A stretch of 64,000 nucleotides of DNA from positions 372,001-436,000 of the forward strand of contig CALUUZ010000001.1 in NCBI GenBank assembly GCA_944324075.1. Direction: 5' to 3'. Position 1 is the stretch's first letter. Each line of letters opens with the position of its first letter. The notes under the pieces are model-generated. The model did not search any database. It saw nothing but the letters and a program-made list of their open reading frames with translations, and was not told the origin of the DNA. A program made the translations under genes and the position numbers. This stretch comes from Candidatus Mailhella excrementigallinarum. GTDB taxonomy: Bacteria; Desulfobacterota; Desulfovibrionia; Desulfovibrionales; Desulfovibrionaceae. Positions 55,353 through 63,994 of this stretch are shown here, one piece after another.

Positions 55353-55894
55353 TCAGCTTTCCCTGTCGCGTCTTGGACGTGTTTGAACATACTCACCCAA
55401 GGCAAGACGAATTTCTTCCATCGCCCAGCCTTCCAGATCAAAGGGAGTGTTGTTTTTGGTTTTTTGGGATGTATGAAGCGCGTTCCGAACAGCGGGCTTG
55501 AGTTCCGGGAAAGCTTCGAGTTCTCGCAAAAATTCTTCCTGAATTTTGGTACGGGTGTACTTTGTTCCAGGCTTGGCCTCGGCAATGATTGGAGTTTTGC
55601 GGCCTGTCTGATAATAAGCAAACCGATAACTCCGCAAAAAGTTCCAATAAAAATAAGCTTGAGGAAAAACATTCCCTCACGTGATTCAATGAGAATGGTA
55701 AAAGCATTGACAGCCTGCTCAGAAATAGAGCCTTGTGCATTTACTTCATGGACGATATTCAGAAAAGTTTTTTTGTCCAACCAATCGAGAATAAGTGCTG
55801 TAACAGTAATACTGATAATGTATGTACAAAATACAATACATTTTTGTGCTATACCACGCTGAAAAATAGTTAGCCTTGTTGATGAAGGGAGCAT
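55353..55894 (-). pseudogene. Frameshifted two-membrane-segment protein
   Basis: From ATG 55894 the frame reads two hydrophobic segments (FCTYIISITVTALILDWL and FFLKLIFIGTFCGVIGLLII) separated by a loop. Near 55610 the reading should move by one base into a frame that gives a well-behaved charged tail (GRKTPIIAEAKPGTKYTRTK and EEFLRELEAFPELKPAVRNA) ending at 55353. Without the shift the first frame goes on to 55283 with unnatural composition. So it is probably one broken gene of about 178 residues. Family unknown. AGGAAT precedes the start. Confidence 0.5.
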
Positions 55895-55903
55895 AAGTTA
55901 TTC

Positions 55904-56220
55904 CTATTTATCTGTATCCATTTCTTTTTCAATCTCTTCAACGCTGGGCAGACTTGTTTTGAGTTCTTCAGGGATGGCCCGTGTCAGAGCGTATTCTGAA
56001 ACAGCCAAATGGCACGGGACCAACCATGCTCTATGGCTTGCAGGCCGTACCAGAGGCGCTCGTTTTCCGTATAATTTGTAGGGATAGGGGCATTTTTTAC
56101 CATGCTCTGCTCCAGAATCAATTTTGCAGCAACTTGCTGCAAAATTGTAAAATTGTCGTGCAGGGTTTCAATTATCGTTCTGGGCAGGGAAATGGCACCT
56201 GCCCGGAACTGACCAGCCAC
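55904..56220 (-). pseudogene. DUF1016 (YhcG-like PDDEXK nuclease) remnant
   Basis: Two pieces in different frames: FTILQQVAAKLILEQSMVKN, ERLWYGLQAIEHGWSRAIWL (the DUF1016 N-terminal domain marks) and LTRAIPEELKTSLPSVEEIE, ending at TAG 55904-55906 (its C-terminal end). The middle, including the nuclease core, is deleted. At its upstream end it runs into a copy of the integrase motif (see 56186-56247). Confidence 0.6.
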
Positions 56221-56247
56221 GCGGCAAAGAAATGACTCAGGCCATTA
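56186..56247 (-). pseudogene. Integrase fragment (first copy)
   Basis: About 20 codons reading GLSHFFAAWLVSSGQVPFPC on the minus strand, closely similar to GLRHSFASWLASSGQVSM in the integrase fragment at 57540-57660. The DNA is about 80% alike over 48 bp. A tyrosine-recombinase box II relic, with the catalytic Arg changed to Ser. Confidence 0.6.
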
Positions 56248-56253
56248 TCAGGT

Positions 56254-57279
56254 TCACCTTGACCGGTGAGCATTGTCGTTGGCGATTCTTCTTCCCGCCG
56301 CTGTCAATCTGTATCGTTGCAAGGGGCTACGGGGAGCATCCGGTTTCGTTCTCTCAACAAGAGCGGCTTCCAGAGCGGGTGACAGATAATTTTTGCGAAA
56401 CGTAGGGGCGTGACGCAGCCCCAGTTCGGTCATCAGTTCCGTCGCGCTCTTTTCTCCTTGTCCAAGGACATCCAGCAAACGTCGTACTTGATCGCTTACT
56501 TGGTCGTCTACTTGATCGCTTCGGATATCGGCCACGGCATCGCCCAGGGCTGTGAGCATAAACTCCACAAAGACTGTTGCTTCTCCCTGAGCGTCGGCAC
56601 GGCCGAGGCTGTCATAATATTCGGCTTGCCGGTTGCGGACAATGGTTTCCACCGGCAAGTAGGCGAAGAGGGAATTCCATTTGCTGAGGATAAGCGTCTG
56701 CCAAAGACGCCCCATTCGACCATTCCCGTCCGCAAACGGATGGATGAATTCAAATTCGTAGTGAAAGACACAACTTGAAACCAGTGGATGCTCGTCCGTC
56801 TTTTCCAGCCAGCCAAGAAGTTTTTTCAGGTGTTCATGCACCAGGTGTGCGGGCGGGGCCATGTGTACGACCCTGTTGCCCTGAAAAACGCCTACGCCGC
56901 CAGTGCGGAGACTGCCGGGCTTTTCCACAAGATCGCGCATGAGTATCGCGTGAGCCGACAGCATGTCATCCAGTTTGTGCGGCTGCCATGTATCCAGTTT
57001 TTCGTAGGCGGACACAGCGCCGTGGACTTCCTGAATGTCACGGGGCGGACCTATGACTGCTTTTCCGTTAATGATGTCGGTCACCTGTTCCAGACTGAGC
57101 GTATTGTTTTCAATGGCGAGAGAGGCATGGATGGTACGAATGCGATTTTCCCGCCGCAGATGCGGAGACAGAAGCTCCACGGCAAGTCCCCTGACGGCGG
57201 CAAGTGCGGCAAGCTGTTCACTGATGCCTGCCACACGCTTGAGAATGGCGCTGGTGATGGTGTATGGCGGATACGTCAT
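56254..57279 (-). CDS. Fic family protein
   Basis: A 341-residue protein. The Fic motif HPFADGNGRMGR lies near residue 185, and an inhibitory helix motif SLAIEN ((S/T)xxxE(G/N)) lies near residue 53, so it belongs to the class II self-inhibited group. The C-terminal 80 residues (GEKSATELMTELGLRHAPTF) are a winged-helix-like domain. It would transfer AMP from ATP to a protein target once released. It appears intact, with stop at 56254, in an otherwise decayed island and between two integrase fragments. Confidence 0.88.
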   Translation of the reverse strand: MTYPPYTITSAILKRVAGISEQLAALAAVRGLAVELLSPHLRRENRIRTIHASLAIENNTLSLEQVTDIINGKAVIGPPRDIQEVHGAVSAYEKLDTWQPHKLDDMLSAHAILMRDLVEKPGSLRTGGVGVFQGNRVVHMAPPAHLVHEHLKKLLGWLEKTDEHPLVSSCVFHYEFEFIHPFADGNGRMGRLWQTLILSKWNSLFAYLPVETIVRNRQAEYYDSLGRADAQGEATVFVEFMLTALGDAVADIRSDQVDDQVSDQVRRLLDVLGQGEKSATELMTELGLRHAPTFRKNYLSPALEAALVERTKPDAPRSPLQRYRLTAAGRRIANDNAHRSR

Positions 57280-57370
57280 GCGGCGTATTCCTCCCTGTTC
57301 AGATAAATATCAAGGCAAGTTACAGCAAGGTGCATTTGATGCGGGTACAGGAGTTGGTTGCAAGGATGGT

Positions 57371-57885
57371 TCATGCGTCCTTTTCCCGGACAGACCGTTT
57401 CGTTCTACGAATCTTTAGCGTATCCGGCTCGTCTTGAGAAGACGGCGCTTCGGGAGTGTTTTGTATAGCCCCAAACAGGGCGCCTGCCACACCGGAAGCC
57501 TTTTTCAACGCGTCATCATGCAAATGAGCGTAGCGTTGGGTCATCTGCGGACTGGAATGAGTCAGCAATTTTGTAGCTCGTACATGGAAACCTGCCCGGA
57601 ACTGGCCAGCCACGAGGCAAAGGAATGGCGCAGGCCATGCAGAGGACGGAACGATTCGGGCAATCCGGCCTTCTCTTTCACACGCCTGAGCATATCCGTA
57701 ATATTGCCCCTCGGCTTGTCGTCATATCCACCGGGAAAAACGTAGGGGCTTTTGGTCTGCGGCAGGGCAGCCAGGATAGCCCGTGCCTGCTCATTCATGG
57801 GGATGGTTTCCGTTTTGCCTTTCTTGGCGACCGTACCGCATGTTCAACGCTGACAGTTTGGGATTTTCCCTGGGAGGCTGAGAGG
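57371..57885 (-). pseudogene. Tyrosine-type integrase, C-terminal part with frameshifts
   Basis: On the minus strand the pieces read TVAKKGKTETIPMNEQARAI, PYVFPGGYDDKPRGNITDML, LHGLRHSFASWLASSGQVSM and, after a one-base deletion in an A run (near 57577), KLLTHSSPQMTQRYAHLHDD. The HxxR box and the nucleophile Tyr (TQRYAHL) are both there. The N-terminal half, including the DNA-binding domain, is absent or unreadable. A further frameshift lies near 57840. It was the integrase of the tRNA-Glu island. Confidence 0.8.
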
Positions 57886-58043
57886 ATTGAAGCTTTCATG
57901 CGAGACGCCTCCGCTTGTCATCGGCCTCGGCATCATTATAAGAGTGATCTGCCTTGAGCCGGTTTACACGTTCTGCTACACGGAAAGGGCATTTTTGGAT
58001 GCGCCGGAATCCGCAGCAGAGCATGCTGGCGAATCAGAATTCA

Positions 58044-58071
58044 GGTCGAGTGTACCGCACTCGGCCTTTTT
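58044..58071 (+). terminator. Rho-independent terminator without an obvious upstream gene
   Basis: 9-bp stem GGTCGAGTG/CACTCGGCC (one G-T pair), loop TACCG, then TTTTT. No plus-strand gene ends nearby. Confidence 0.75.
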
Positions 58072-58141
58072 CATTCTCCCAATCACGGCCGACTCCCCAG
58101 CCGCGGGCCTGCTCGCAGAATCTCCTGCCAGCACGGGCAGA

Positions 58142-58161
58142 GTGACAATGCTTATTGTCAC
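58142..58161. promoter_or_regulatory. Perfect palindrome, possible operator
   Basis: GTGACAAT-GCTT-ATTGTCAC, 8-bp arms, about 190 bp upstream of the lipoprotein gene. The spacing and symmetry suit a dimeric regulator; the regulator is unknown. Confidence 0.35.
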
Positions 58162-58347
58162 AGCAGCATCTCTGCGGCTGTACCGTCCCTGAGCCCACGC
58201 TGCGAACCTTTTCCCCGTATGCCATTTCCCCCTCGACCTCTGTTCGCAACTCTGGCAATCTTGCTCTCCTCACGGGACATGAAATACGGTTCCGCGCGAA
58301 CAGAGCATCTCTTCCCGCTGTCCAGACAGCCATCCAAGCAGCATATC

Positions 58348-58752
58348 ATGAAGGCTTCCCATCTCTTCTTATTATCGCTTATCCTGCCTCTTTCCTCCTG
58401 CGGTTTCATAGCTCCGCAGCAAATCCTGCCCACCCTGCTGTCCATGTATACTCCGAAAAAAATAAACAAGGTCGGCATGTATTATACAGAAGCATCATTA
58501 ATTGAAGGAAAGACACAGAAAACATATGTTGTGGAAACTCTTGGACTTCCTGACTCTTCATTGACAAACCGCAGCTATTCATTTGTTAAATACAATTATT
58601 CCTCCAGACCTGTTCATATCAAGGCAAAAATCCGCGTAGTCCGGAGAGACGGCTCAGACATGGAACTTGTTGTGGGAAACGGGGAAAGGTATTCTTCCGT
58701 CACCATCTATTTTGACGGCAGAAATATCATAAAAACAATACAAATAGAATAA
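58348..58752 (+). CDS. Small lipoprotein
   Basis: A 134-residue protein. The signal peptide MKASHLFLLSLILPLSSC has an SSC lipobox with Cys at residue 18. The rest is beta-rich (YVVETLGLPDSSLTNRSYSF, then HIKAKIRVVRRDGSDMELVV). No family recognised. Its ribosome-binding site is weak. It stands alone between the island and the DNA glycosylase gene. Confidence 0.65.
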   Translation: MKASHLFLLSLILPLSSCGFIAPQQILPTLLSMYTPKKINKVGMYYTEASLIEGKTQKTYVVETLGLPDSSLTNRSYSFVKYNYSSRPVHIKAKIRVVRRDGSDMELVVGNGERYSSVTIYFDGRNIIKTIQIE

Positions 58753-58809
58753 ATTTTGACTTCATACCGTTTCTGCATCTGCTCTGACGACATCAGTACA
58801 TGACGAAAA

Positions 58810-59442
58810 TCATATCTTGTCGGGGGAGTTGTCCCGGCTGGCCCACAGATACCAGCAGGCCACCGAGCAGAACGGTGACCAGATTTCCCTGAAATCCGCA
58901 ATCCGGGCATCCTCCCCGTACAGTTCCCTTACCGCGTTGTTCAAGCCCTGATCCCCCAGCGGAAGCACATCGGCACGCGCGAGAGAAAAAATCAGAAACA
59001 TTTCCGCTGTCCAGCGTCCTATACCCCTGACGCTGACCAGCGACTTGATCACGGCTTCATCATCAAGTTTCCGGAACGCGCGAAAGTTCACTTCTCCCGC
59101 AAGCACTGCCCGTGACAACGCCCTGACGTACTCTGCCTTCCTGGTGGAAAGACCAGCCGCGCGCAGCGCGCTTTCTCCACAGGCCAGCAGCCGTTCGGGA
59201 GATATTCCCCCTGCGGCGAGCGTACATTTTTCAAAAATGGAACGGGCAGCTCCGGCTGAAACCTGCTGCCCCACAACGGCGCGTACCAGATGGACAAAGG
59301 GTTCCGCCCGTTCCCCTCCAAGGGAACACGGGCCATGCAGACGAATCAGACGCCGCATGACAGGGTCGGCCTTCCGCAGATGACTCGCTGCGCGTCTGCA
59401 CGCTGTCATGCTGAGCGTCGCGGGATGGGGAAAACATGCCAT
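58810..59442 (-). CDS. DNA-3-methyladenine glycosylase II (AlkA-like)
   Basis: A 210-residue HhH-GPD repair enzyme that removes alkylated purines. FVHLVRAVVGQQVSAGAARS near residue 48, the hairpin LVSVRGIGRWTAEMFLIFSL, and catalytic Asp in DVLPLGDQGLN are the family marks. AGGAGGTG sits just before the ATG at 59442. The short N-terminus lacks the AlkA N-terminal domain, which is common in this subgroup. Confidence 0.92.
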   Translation of the reverse strand: MACFPHPATLSMTACRRAASHLRKADPVMRRLIRLHGPCSLGGERAEPFVHLVRAVVGQQVSAGAARSIFEKCTLAAGGISPERLLACGESALRAAGLSTRKAEYVRALSRAVLAGEVNFRAFRKLDDEAVIKSLVSVRGIGRWTAEMFLIFSLARADVLPLGDQGLNNAVRELYGEDARIADFREIWSPFCSVACWYLWASRDNSPDKI

Positions 59443-59588
59443 GCGCACCTCCTGCGGCATTCAGCATTCCGCCCGAAAATCGGCCTGCCCCGGCATTGAC
59501 ATTCTCGCGGCGAGCATCAAGGATACAGCCCAATCTGCACAAGAACTTCTGAGGTTCGATATACCGCAGAAGCCCCCGGAGGGAAACC

Positions 59589-59810
59589 ATGGATACAGGG
59601 AAACGTCTTGCACGTCTTGAGGAGCAGCTCTACTTTCAGGAACATGCGATTCAGGAACTGAACGACGCGCTTCTGGCCCAGCAGAGACAGATGGATGCCA
59701 TGGAACACGCGCTGAAGATCATGGCGGAACGAGAGCAGAAACTTCTGGACATGCTGGCGGACAGGCCGGAAAATGCCATGCCTCCACACTACATGCCGGA
59801 ACGATACTGA
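59589..59810 (+). CDS. SlyX family protein
   Basis: A 73-residue coiled-coil protein: RLARLEEQLYFQEHAIQELN followed by LLAQQRQMDAMEHALKIM and the C-terminal PPHYMPERY box typical of Sly[12 protein letters not shown] precedes the ATG. Function unknown. Confidence 0.9.
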   Translation: MDTGKRLARLEEQLYFQEHAIQELNDALLAQQRQMDAMEHALKIMAEREQKLLDMLADRPENAMPPHYMPERY

Positions 59811-59815
59811 ACAGG

Positions 59816-60721
59816 CTATACTGTCCCGCGCGTATCCTGTCCGTTTTTTTCCCCCTTTGTTCGCAGGCTGCTGATCAGCACCCCCGCGATAACCAGCGCG
59901 CCGCCGCACAGCGCAAGCGCGGGCAGCCGCTCTCCCGCAAGGCGTCCGAACACGCCGCCCCAGACCGGCTCACAGGAGTAGATCAGCGTGGCCCGGGTGG
60001 GGCTGACGCGTCTCTGCGCCCAGTTGATCACACTCTGGATCAGCGCGCTGGCCAGGCCCAGTCCGCAGGCGGCGCATACGACGATCCAGGAAAATCCGGG
60101 AACCTGCTCTCCCGTCACGGGCATAAGAGCAAAGCTCAGAAGAGAGGCCACCGTCACCTGCACCAGCGTGATGCGCCGCGCGTTCACTTCGGGCGCAACC
60201 AGACCGATAAGAATAATCTCCGCCGCAATAGCCAGAGCCCCCAGTGCGGTGAGAATCTCCCCCCGGCCGAACCCGGCCGAAACGCCGTCCGGTCCGGAGA
60301 GCAGGATCAACCCGGGAAAGGCCAGAGCGATGCCTGTCCAGGCCATGCGCCCCGGGGCCTGCCGCATCACGATCCATTGCAGCAGCGGCACCAGGGGTAC
60401 ATAAAACGCGGTAATGAAGGCCGACTTGCTGGCGGTGATGGTTTGCAGACCGCAAGTTTGAAGCGCATACCCCGCGAATATGGAAACGCCTATGCCCGCT
60501 CCCGCCAGCAGCTCACGCCGGGTGAACCCGCGCAATACGGGAAGAGAAAGCGCCAGTACCACAAATGCGGCGCTGGCGAAACGAATCCCCACAAAAAACA
60601 GCGGTCCTGTTTCCTCAAGGGCGCAACGAATGATCAGAAAGGTCGCTCCCCAGATCATGGTAATGAACAGGAGAGCCGATTCTTCCACATTTAAACGCAG
60701 AGGCGCGCGGTTTCGCTTCAT
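59816..60721 (-). CDS. EamA/DMT-family transporter
   Basis: A 301-residue inner-membrane protein with ten predicted helices arranged as two EamA repeats (ESALLFITMIWGATFLIIRC near the start and WAQRRVSPTRATLIYSCEPV in the second). These often export metabolites or amino acids; the substrate is unknown. The start at 60721 (MKRNRAPL) is preferred to a longer frame without a ribosome-binding site. Confidence 0.87.
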   Translation of the reverse strand: MKRNRAPLRLNVEESALLFITMIWGATFLIIRCALEETGPLFFVGIRFASAAFVVLALSLPVLRGFTRRELLAGAGIGVSIFAGYALQTCGLQTITASKSAFITAFYVPLVPLLQWIVMRQAPGRMAWTGIALAFPGLILLSGPDGVSAGFGRGEILTALGALAIAAEIILIGLVAPEVNARRITLVQVTVASLLSFALMPVTGEQVPGFSWIVVCAACGLGLASALIQSVINWAQRRVSPTRATLIYSCEPVWGGVFGRLAGERLPALALCGGALVIAGVLISSLRTKGEKNGQDTRGTV

Positions 60722-60886
60722 GTCATTCTCTGTCCTGCTTTCATAGAGCAGACTGACTTCAGGATTATATGGACAGGACACACTGTTCCAGCTCACAGCC
60801 TTCACGCCTGGAACCGGAGATGTGCGCCGGGGAAGCCACATGCGGATGAGGAGAGCGGAGGTGATTCTCGCTTCACTCGGCTCCGT

Positions 60887-60912
60887 GAGCAGTTTTTAAA
60901 GTTAAATTGCTC
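60887..60912. repeat. R1-type palindrome relic
   Basis: GAGCAGTTT and AAATTGCTC arms around TTAAAGTT; diverged from the R1 end palindrome. It lies between the EamA and TauE genes, 15 bp beyond the TauE stop. Confidence 0.4.
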
Positions 60913-60926
60913 CAGCCGCCGCAGTC

Positions 60927-61688
60927 TCACGGGAAAAAACGGTATGTCAGCGTCGCAAGCAGCAGCGTCAGGGTCACATACAGCAGAGCGCGCACCGCTC
61001 GTGCGCCTGCTCGGATGGCCAGCCGCACGCCGATCTGATTTCCCGCGATATTGCATATCGCGCAGGGAATGCCCAGCGCATACAGCACCACCCCTCCCGA
61101 GGCAAAAGTCAAAAGCGCCCCCGCATTGGATGCAAGGTTAAACACCTTGGCTGTGGCCGAAGCCCGCACAAGCCCCATATGCAGCAGTATATGCTGGGCA
61201 ATGATGAAGAAACTGCCGGTACCCGGGCCGAAGAAACCGTCATAGGCGCCGATGACGAACCCCATGATCAGCACTCTGGGCCACAGACCATGCTCCGGCA
61301 GATCGCCCTCACGGGTATAGGATCGCCCGGAAAACAGGGAGAGCAGCAGCCCGGCAGGAAGCAGAAAGACCAGTATTCTGCCCATAAGAACGCTTTCCAC
61401 CTGCATGGCCAGCCAGGATCCGGATACGGCGCCGAAAAATGCGGAAGCAAATCCCGCCGGAGCTATGCGCGTCACCACAAGATGATGGCGGGCAAAACTC
61501 CACAGTGCGGTCAGGGAACCGAGTGTGGTGGCAAACTTGCCTGAACCGAGCGCCATATGCGGCGGAACCCCGGCCAGCAGCAGGGCGGGCATGCTGATCA
61601 GACCTCCGCCTCCTGCCACGGCATCGACAAAACCCGCGATCAAAAAGGCGAAAGCGCAAAAAAGAATGACGGGAAGGGAAAGTTCCAT
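60927..61688 (-). CDS. TauE/SafE-family sulfite/anion exporter (TSUP)
   Basis: A 253-residue membrane protein with eight predicted helices. AGFVDAVAGGGGLISMPALL near residue 20 and GAYDGFFGPGTGSFFIIAQH near 135 are the paired TSUP motifs. Such proteins can move sulfite, sulfonate-related anions or other organic anions; in this organism a sulfur-anion role is plausible (inference). Start at 61688, since the longer frame has no ribosome-binding site. Confidence 0.9.
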   Translation of the reverse strand: MELSLPVILFCAFAFLIAGFVDAVAGGGGLISMPALLLAGVPPHMALGSGKFATTLGSLTALWSFARHHLVVTRIAPAGFASAFFGAVSGSWLAMQVESVLMGRILVFLLPAGLLLSLFSGRSYTREGDLPEHGLWPRVLIMGFVIGAYDGFFGPGTGSFFIIAQHILLHMGLVRASATAKVFNLASNAGALLTFASGGVVLYALGIPCAICNIAGNQIGVRLAIRAGARAVRALLYVTLTLLLATLTYRFFP

Positions 61689-61958
61689 ACCGGGCCTGCG
61701 AAAACAGAAAAAGTATGAGTGCAGCGGAAGGCCCACGCAATGCCCTCTTTTCCAGCCCGCGTCAAGACGGATGGGATGAGCCGATTGCGCCCGCCGTTCG
61801 CGGCATCCCGATCATGCCTTGCCGTGCAAACAATATTCGGGCATGAAACCCCGCGGCGGTACGGGCGGCAGTATATACCGGCGCAAAGGCAAGCCCGTGC
61901 CCCCTTCTCGGAAAAAAGGAGACAGACATGACCGGCGTCACTGTTCCCGGTTCCGCTG
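61689..61958. other. Intergenic region
   Basis: No gene seen between the TauE start and the next repeat. Confidence 0.45.
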
Positions 61959-62126
61959 GAGCGTTTTGCTTTCGAAAATATCTGTCGGCCAGACCCCATG
62001 TTCTGCCCCGCAGGCTTCACGCCACCGCCGGGGCTTTACGCCGCAAGTGAATTGCGGATGCTCCGGCGGCGCGACGGAGTCTCGCCTTGCTCGACTCCGT
62101 AGAGCATTTCATAAACGAAATGCTCT
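61959..62126. repeat. Dispersed repeat R1, copy C (most complete)
   Basis: GAGCGTTTTGCTTTCGAAAA, TATCTGTCGGCCAGACCCC, CGCAGGCTTCACGCC, core CCGCAAGTGAATTGCGG, GACGGAGTCTCGCC, TTGCTCGACTCCG and the perfect palindrome AGAGCATTTC-ATAAAC-GAAATGCTCT (62101-62126). It lies just downstream of rtcR (minus strand) and probably ends its transcript. Confidence 0.8.
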
Positions 62127-62139
62127 GATCGGCGTGTCA

Positions 62140-63768
62140 TCAATTTGAGACGCTGCGGCTTTTTCCGAAACTCGTCACGCTCTCCCAGTCCAGCCCGAAC
62201 TTTGCCAGATATTTGCGTAGCCGGTCTGCATCGTTGACATTCCTTTTCCTTTCGCGCGAATGGGCGAAAAGCAGCCGCCCCGCCTCAGAGAGATTGTGCG
62301 CGCGGCGGCAGACGCGAACGACACAGGCAAGCTGCGCGGCGTCAAACAGATCCAGTTTCCGCGCATCCGGACCAAGCACGGAGGAAAGCAGCGCCTCTTC
62401 GCCCTCATGTTCCGCACCGCCCAGCCTGCGCCAGCTTTCCGTCATGCGCTCCCACTCCTCGCGCACAATGTCCGTGGTGATACGGCCGCCCCCGGCCAGA
62501 ACGCTCATGCGCGTAACGGCAGCGGAGAGATCCCGGAAGTTTCCGCGCCATGCGGCGTCACGGCGCACGGCAAGCGACAGGAACAATTCCCGCGCCTCAC
62601 GGTTGAAACGCGCCTGACGGCCTGTTTTCTCCGTTACCCGTTCCAGTTCGTATTCCAGATTCGGCTCTATGTCTTCAGGGCGTTCGGCCAGACCGGGCAG
62701 GCGAAAGGTCCAGAGGTTGATGCGTGCCAGCAGGTCCTCCCGGAATTTCCCGCGCGCGGCCAGCTCCTCCAGCGGTCGGTTGGTTCCGCAAATGAGCTGA
62801 AAGTCACTGCATATTTCCGTATCCGCCCCCAGCGGGTAGAAACGCTTTTCTTCCACGGCGCGCAGCAGCATGGCCTGTTCATCCGCGCCCAGCTCTCCGA
62901 CCTCATCCAGAAAAAGCACCCCGCCGTCAGCCTGTCTCAGCAGACCGGTACGTTCCGCCGCCGCTCCGGTAAACGCGCCTTTTCTGTGCCCGAAGAGCGT
63001 GGACATGGCGGCATCGCCGCGCAAGGTGGCGCAGTTTACCTGCACAAAGTCTCCCTGCACCAGGCGGCGACGGCGACGCAGTTCATAGACCAGACGGGCC
63101 AGGCGCGATTTCCCCGCGCCGGTAGGTCCCATAAGCAGGATAGGCTCCGCCGATTCCGCCCCCACCTTCTCTATGCGGCTGATCATGGTGTTGAATGCCG
63201 TGTTGCGTGTGGCTATGCCGGATTTGAGAAAGTCGGCGTCTCCCTCCGCCTGAGTGCGGAAACGCTCGGCCAGCCGATCATAGCGGGAAAGATCCAGGTC
63301 GATAATCCCAAAGGTTCCCACCGGGTTTTCCTGTCGTCTGCCGGCAGGGTTCGTCTGGAGAATGCGCGCCGGAATGTGACGCGACTCAATGAGCAGGAAA
63401 AGGCAAATCTGCATGACATGCGTGCCGGTAGTGATATGAACCAGATAATCTTCATGCTCGGGATCGAAGGGATAGGAGCGGGCAAAGTCGTAAAAGGCCG
63501 CGTACACCTCTTCAAAATCCCACGGATCTTTCATCTCGAACACATGCCTTCTTACTTTCGTTTCCGGCGACACAAGCTCCAGATCAGCGATCACCGTATC
63601 GGCGATACCCTGATGTTCTCTGCTGTACAGAAGTTCCATACGGTCGATGCGCAGATCCTCCTGCTGTCCGAGAGCCACCGTGGGCCGCCAGCGTTCCCAG
63701 CGCCGGGCCGATACCCCCCGGTCAAGAGTGGAGCCCAGCATACCGATGACAACAGTGGAGTGCGGCAT
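62140..63768 (-). CDS. rtcR: RtcR, sigma-54 activator of RNA repair with CARF domain
   Basis: A 542-residue regulator. The N-terminal CARF-like domain (about 1-185) has VVIGMLGSTLDRG and the ligand-site segment HITTGTHVMQ. The AAA+ domain has Walker A GPTGAGKS (214-221), the sigma-54 loop GAFTGA (264-269) and Walker B VLFLDEVGE. The C-terminal region (about 460-542) includes a helix-turn-helix (RLRKYLAKFGLDWESV). RtcR turns on rtcBA RNA-ligase/cyclase operons when RNA fragments or 2',3'-cyclic ends bind the CARF domain. AGAGGA precedes ATG 63768. It faces away from the sigma-54 promoter at 63883. Confidence 0.95.
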   Translation of the reverse strand: MPHSTVVIGMLGSTLDRGVSARRWERWRPTVALGQQEDLRIDRMELLYSREHQGIADTVIADLELVSPETKVRRHVFEMKDPWDFEEVYAAFYDFARSYPFDPEHEDYLVHITTGTHVMQICLFLLIESRHIPARILQTNPAGRRQENPVGTFGIIDLDLSRYDRLAERFRTQAEGDADFLKSGIATRNTAFNTMISRIEKVGAESAEPILLMGPTGAGKSRLARLVYELRRRRRLVQGDFVQVNCATLRGDAAMSTLFGHRKGAFTGAAAERTGLLRQADGGVLFLDEVGELGADEQAMLLRAVEEKRFYPLGADTEICSDFQLICGTNRPLEELAARGKFREDLLARINLWTFRLPGLAERPEDIEPNLEYELERVTEKTGRQARFNREARELFLSLAVRRDAAWRGNFRDLSAAVTRMSVLAGGGRITTDIVREEWERMTESWRRLGGAEHEGEEALLSSVLGPDARKLDLFDAAQLACVVRVCRRAHNLSEAGRLLFAHSRERKRNVNDADRLRKYLAKFGLDWESVTSFGKSRSVSN

Positions 63769-63790
63769 AATTCCTCTCTTTTTATCTAGT

Positions 63791-63796
63791 ATTATA
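63791..63796 (-). promoter_or_regulatory. Probable -10 box of rtcR
   Basis: TATAAT on the minus strand, about 23 bp before the rtcR start. The best -35 (TTGTCA) is 20 bp away, longer than usual. Confidence 0.45.
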
Positions 63797-63882
63797 GAAA
63801 AATTTCTAGCACCTTCTGACAATCTCGGGCAAGCGCCATAAAAAAATATTTTTATCTCAATATGTTGCATCTTATCTGTATG

Positions 63883-63900
63883 TTGGCACAGTTCATGCTA
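63883..63900 (+). promoter_or_regulatory. Sigma-54 promoter reading out of the window
   Basis: TTGGCACAGTTCATGCTA: the -24 GG (63885-63886) and -12 GC (63897-63898) have the ten-base gap required by sigma-54. It is divergent to rtcR and should be RtcR-dependent, driving an RNA-repair operon to the right. Confidence 0.8.
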
Positions 63901-63911
63901 AAAAGAGCGTG

Positions 63912-63994
63912 ATGCGGATGGAGCACTGTCAATCTCCCCATCCGCATGGCGCGGCGCCCCGTGGGCATATATCATGAGCCGGCTCACGGGGCGC
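63912..63994 (+). other. Two strong hairpins at the start of the sigma-54 transcript
   Basis: Hairpin 1: ATGCGGATGG (63912-63921) with CCATCCGCAT (63938-63947). Hairpin 2: 63954-63966 with 63982-63994, 13 bp including one G-T pair, GCGCCCCGTG paired to CACGGGGCGC at the base. They begin right at the expected transcription start and precede any coding frame visible before the edge. Confidence 0.7.

Larger units (their letters stand above)
53765..57890. mobile_element. Decayed genomic island downstream of tRNA-Glu
   Basis: Lower-GC DNA from the end of the tRNA to about 57890. It carries a Doc-type toxin, an IS1595 remnant, a broken membrane gene, a broken DUF1016 gene, a Fic gene and two fragments of one type of tyrosine integrase. 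The left end repeats GGGGCAAATTTGCCCCA-like inverted sequence near 53772. No clean att repeat of the tRNA 3' end was found at the right end. Confidence 0.65.
57891..58347. other. Intergenic region
   Basis: No gene seen. It holds one terminator and one palindrome, listed separately. Confidence 0.5.
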
